Of a stretch of 64,000 nucleotides of DNA, positions 63,363 to 64,000 are shown piece after piece. Origin of the DNA: Sandaracinobacteroides hominis. Its GTDB lineage: Bacteria; Pseudomonadota; Alphaproteobacteria; Sphingomonadales; Sphingomonadaceae. The stretch covers positions 124,001 through 188,000 of the forward strand of contig NZ_JADCUC010000005.1 of the NCBI RefSeq assembly GCF_016464365.1, written 5' to 3'. The stretch's first letter is position 1. Each line of letters begins with the position of its first letter. The position numbers and the translations under genes were made by a program. The notes under the pieces are model-generated. The model made no database searches. It saw only the letters and a list, made by a program, of their open reading frames with translations, and was not told where the DNA came from.

Positions 63363-64000
63363 ATGCGTTTGCTGATTCCCCTTGCGCTGTTCATGATCGC
63401 GCCCGCCACGGCGCAGACGCCGCCAAAGCCAGCGCCCGCAAAGACCATTGCCACCCGCCCGGCTGCCGGCCCGCTCGCCGTGCCGGCGGTCTTCACGGCT
63501 GAACGGACCGCGGTGCTGAAGGCAGGGGCAGACGGGCGGGTGATTTCCGTCGGCGTCGCCGAAGGCGCGCAGGTCAAGGCCGGCACCATCATCCTGAAGC
63601 TCGATGACCGCGAACAACGCGCCCGCGTGTCGCTTGCGGCGCAGGCAGCCGGCTCCAGCGCAGAGGCGCGCTCGGCCAGCGTTCGCGCGCAGGAAGCAAA
63701 CGCCCGACTCTCCAGCGTCAAGGCAGCCGCAGCCAAGGGCGCGGCCACCGATTGGGAAGTACGCCAGGCCACCGCCGCCGCTGCGCAGGCGCAGGCAGAC
63801 CTCCGCATGGCGCAAGACAGGCAGTCCATCGAAGGCAAGCGGCTCGGGCTCGAGCAGACCGTGCTGGATTCCTACATCGTCCGCGCCCCCTTCAACGGCC
63901 GCGTCACCCGCCTCAGCGCCCGCACCGGCTCCACCGTGCGCAAGTCGGATTCGGTCGCCACCGTCGTCGATATCGGCACGCTCCGCGCAGAGGCCTATGT
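63363..64000 (+). CDS. HlyD-family periplasmic adaptor, 3' end outside the window
   Basis: The first 212 residues of a membrane-fusion/adaptor protein. A signal peptide (RLLIPLALFMIAPATAQT) comes first. The beta-barrel/lipoyl half-motif GRVISVGVAEGAQVKAGTII follows, then a long alanine-rich coiled coil (SSAEARSASVRAQEANARLS) and the second lipoyl half (YIVRAPFNGRVTRLSARTGS). Adaptors of this kind link an inner-membrane transporter with TolC. It starts 6 bases after the M50 gene and belongs to the same operon. The partner ATPase or pump, if any, should lie beyond the right edge. Confidence 0.9.
   Translation, partial: MRLLIPLALFMIAPATAQTPPKPAPAKTIATRPAAGPLAVPAVFTAERTAVLKAGADGRVISVGVAEGAQVKAGTIILKLDDREQRARVSLAAQAAGSSAEARSASVRAQEANARLSSVKAAAAKGAATDWEVRQATAAAAQAQADLRMAQDRQSIEGKRLGLEQTVLDSYIVRAPFNGRVTRLSARTGSTVRKSDSVATVVDIGTLRAEAY

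Overview
This window looks like chromosomal DNA of a high-GC alphaproteobacterium, most likely a sphingomonad (Sphingomonadales). The clues are the PEP-CTERM tails of the form PEPxSWALMLxGF...LRR, the plsX-fabH-ihfA-merR order, a very large NAD-dependent glutamate dehydrogenase, and frequent GTG and TTG starts. The genus cannot be fixed from sequence alone.

Left part (1-24 kb). A minus-strand fatty-acid cluster comes first: a TetR regulator, an acyl-CoA thioesterase, a 3-hydroxyacyl-CoA dehydrogenase and an oleate hydratase cut by the window edge. A 28-bp palindrome lies ahead of the TetR gene. Next is a VIT-domain protein whose C-terminal domain ends abruptly beside a tRNA-Thr(CGU) gene. Housekeeping genes follow: queF, an AMACR-like CoA racemase, a GNAT, dgt, a serine hydrolase, tilS, cpoB, a RodZ-like gene and typA. 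A PEP-CTERM zone (16.2-20.3 kb) holds a PEP-CTERM protein, an orphan PEP-CTERM tail, a winged-helix/TPR regulator, tadA and a PEP-CTERM ice-binding protein. Then come msrB-aroB-aroK and a divergent exported protein of unknown role.

Middle part (24-47 kb). This is mostly core metabolism and cell biology. It contains rpsF-rpsR-rplI, NAD-glutamate dehydrogenase, a sulfurtransferase/cystathionine beta-lyase/amidase operon, nagZ-scpA, an MAPEG protein, rpmF (59 residues), plsX-fabH, ihfA-merR, an orphan ParA, an OmpR/EnvZ-type two-component system, an MliC-like lipoprotein with a periplasmic glutathione peroxidase, and metZ-apaG-lysR.

Right part (47.6-64 kb). This is the most striking region, a tightly packed plus-strand operon that runs off the window. 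It encodes a TolC-family outer-membrane protein whose signal peptide is expanded by four exact or near-exact 18-bp repeats; a 3,894-residue DUF11-type repeat protein with no signal peptide and an N-terminal LEDRIMLDA motif; a PqqD-like/M50 site-2-protease/HlyD-like membrane fusion; and a periplasmic HlyD-family adaptor. The genes overlap or are 6-7 bp apart. The simplest reading is a dedicated export apparatus for a giant surface protein, resembling type I secretion. It shows no RTX repeats, no ABC ATPase is visible before the right edge, and an intramembrane-protease-like protein stands where the exporter would be expected. It is the best candidate here for an under-described system.
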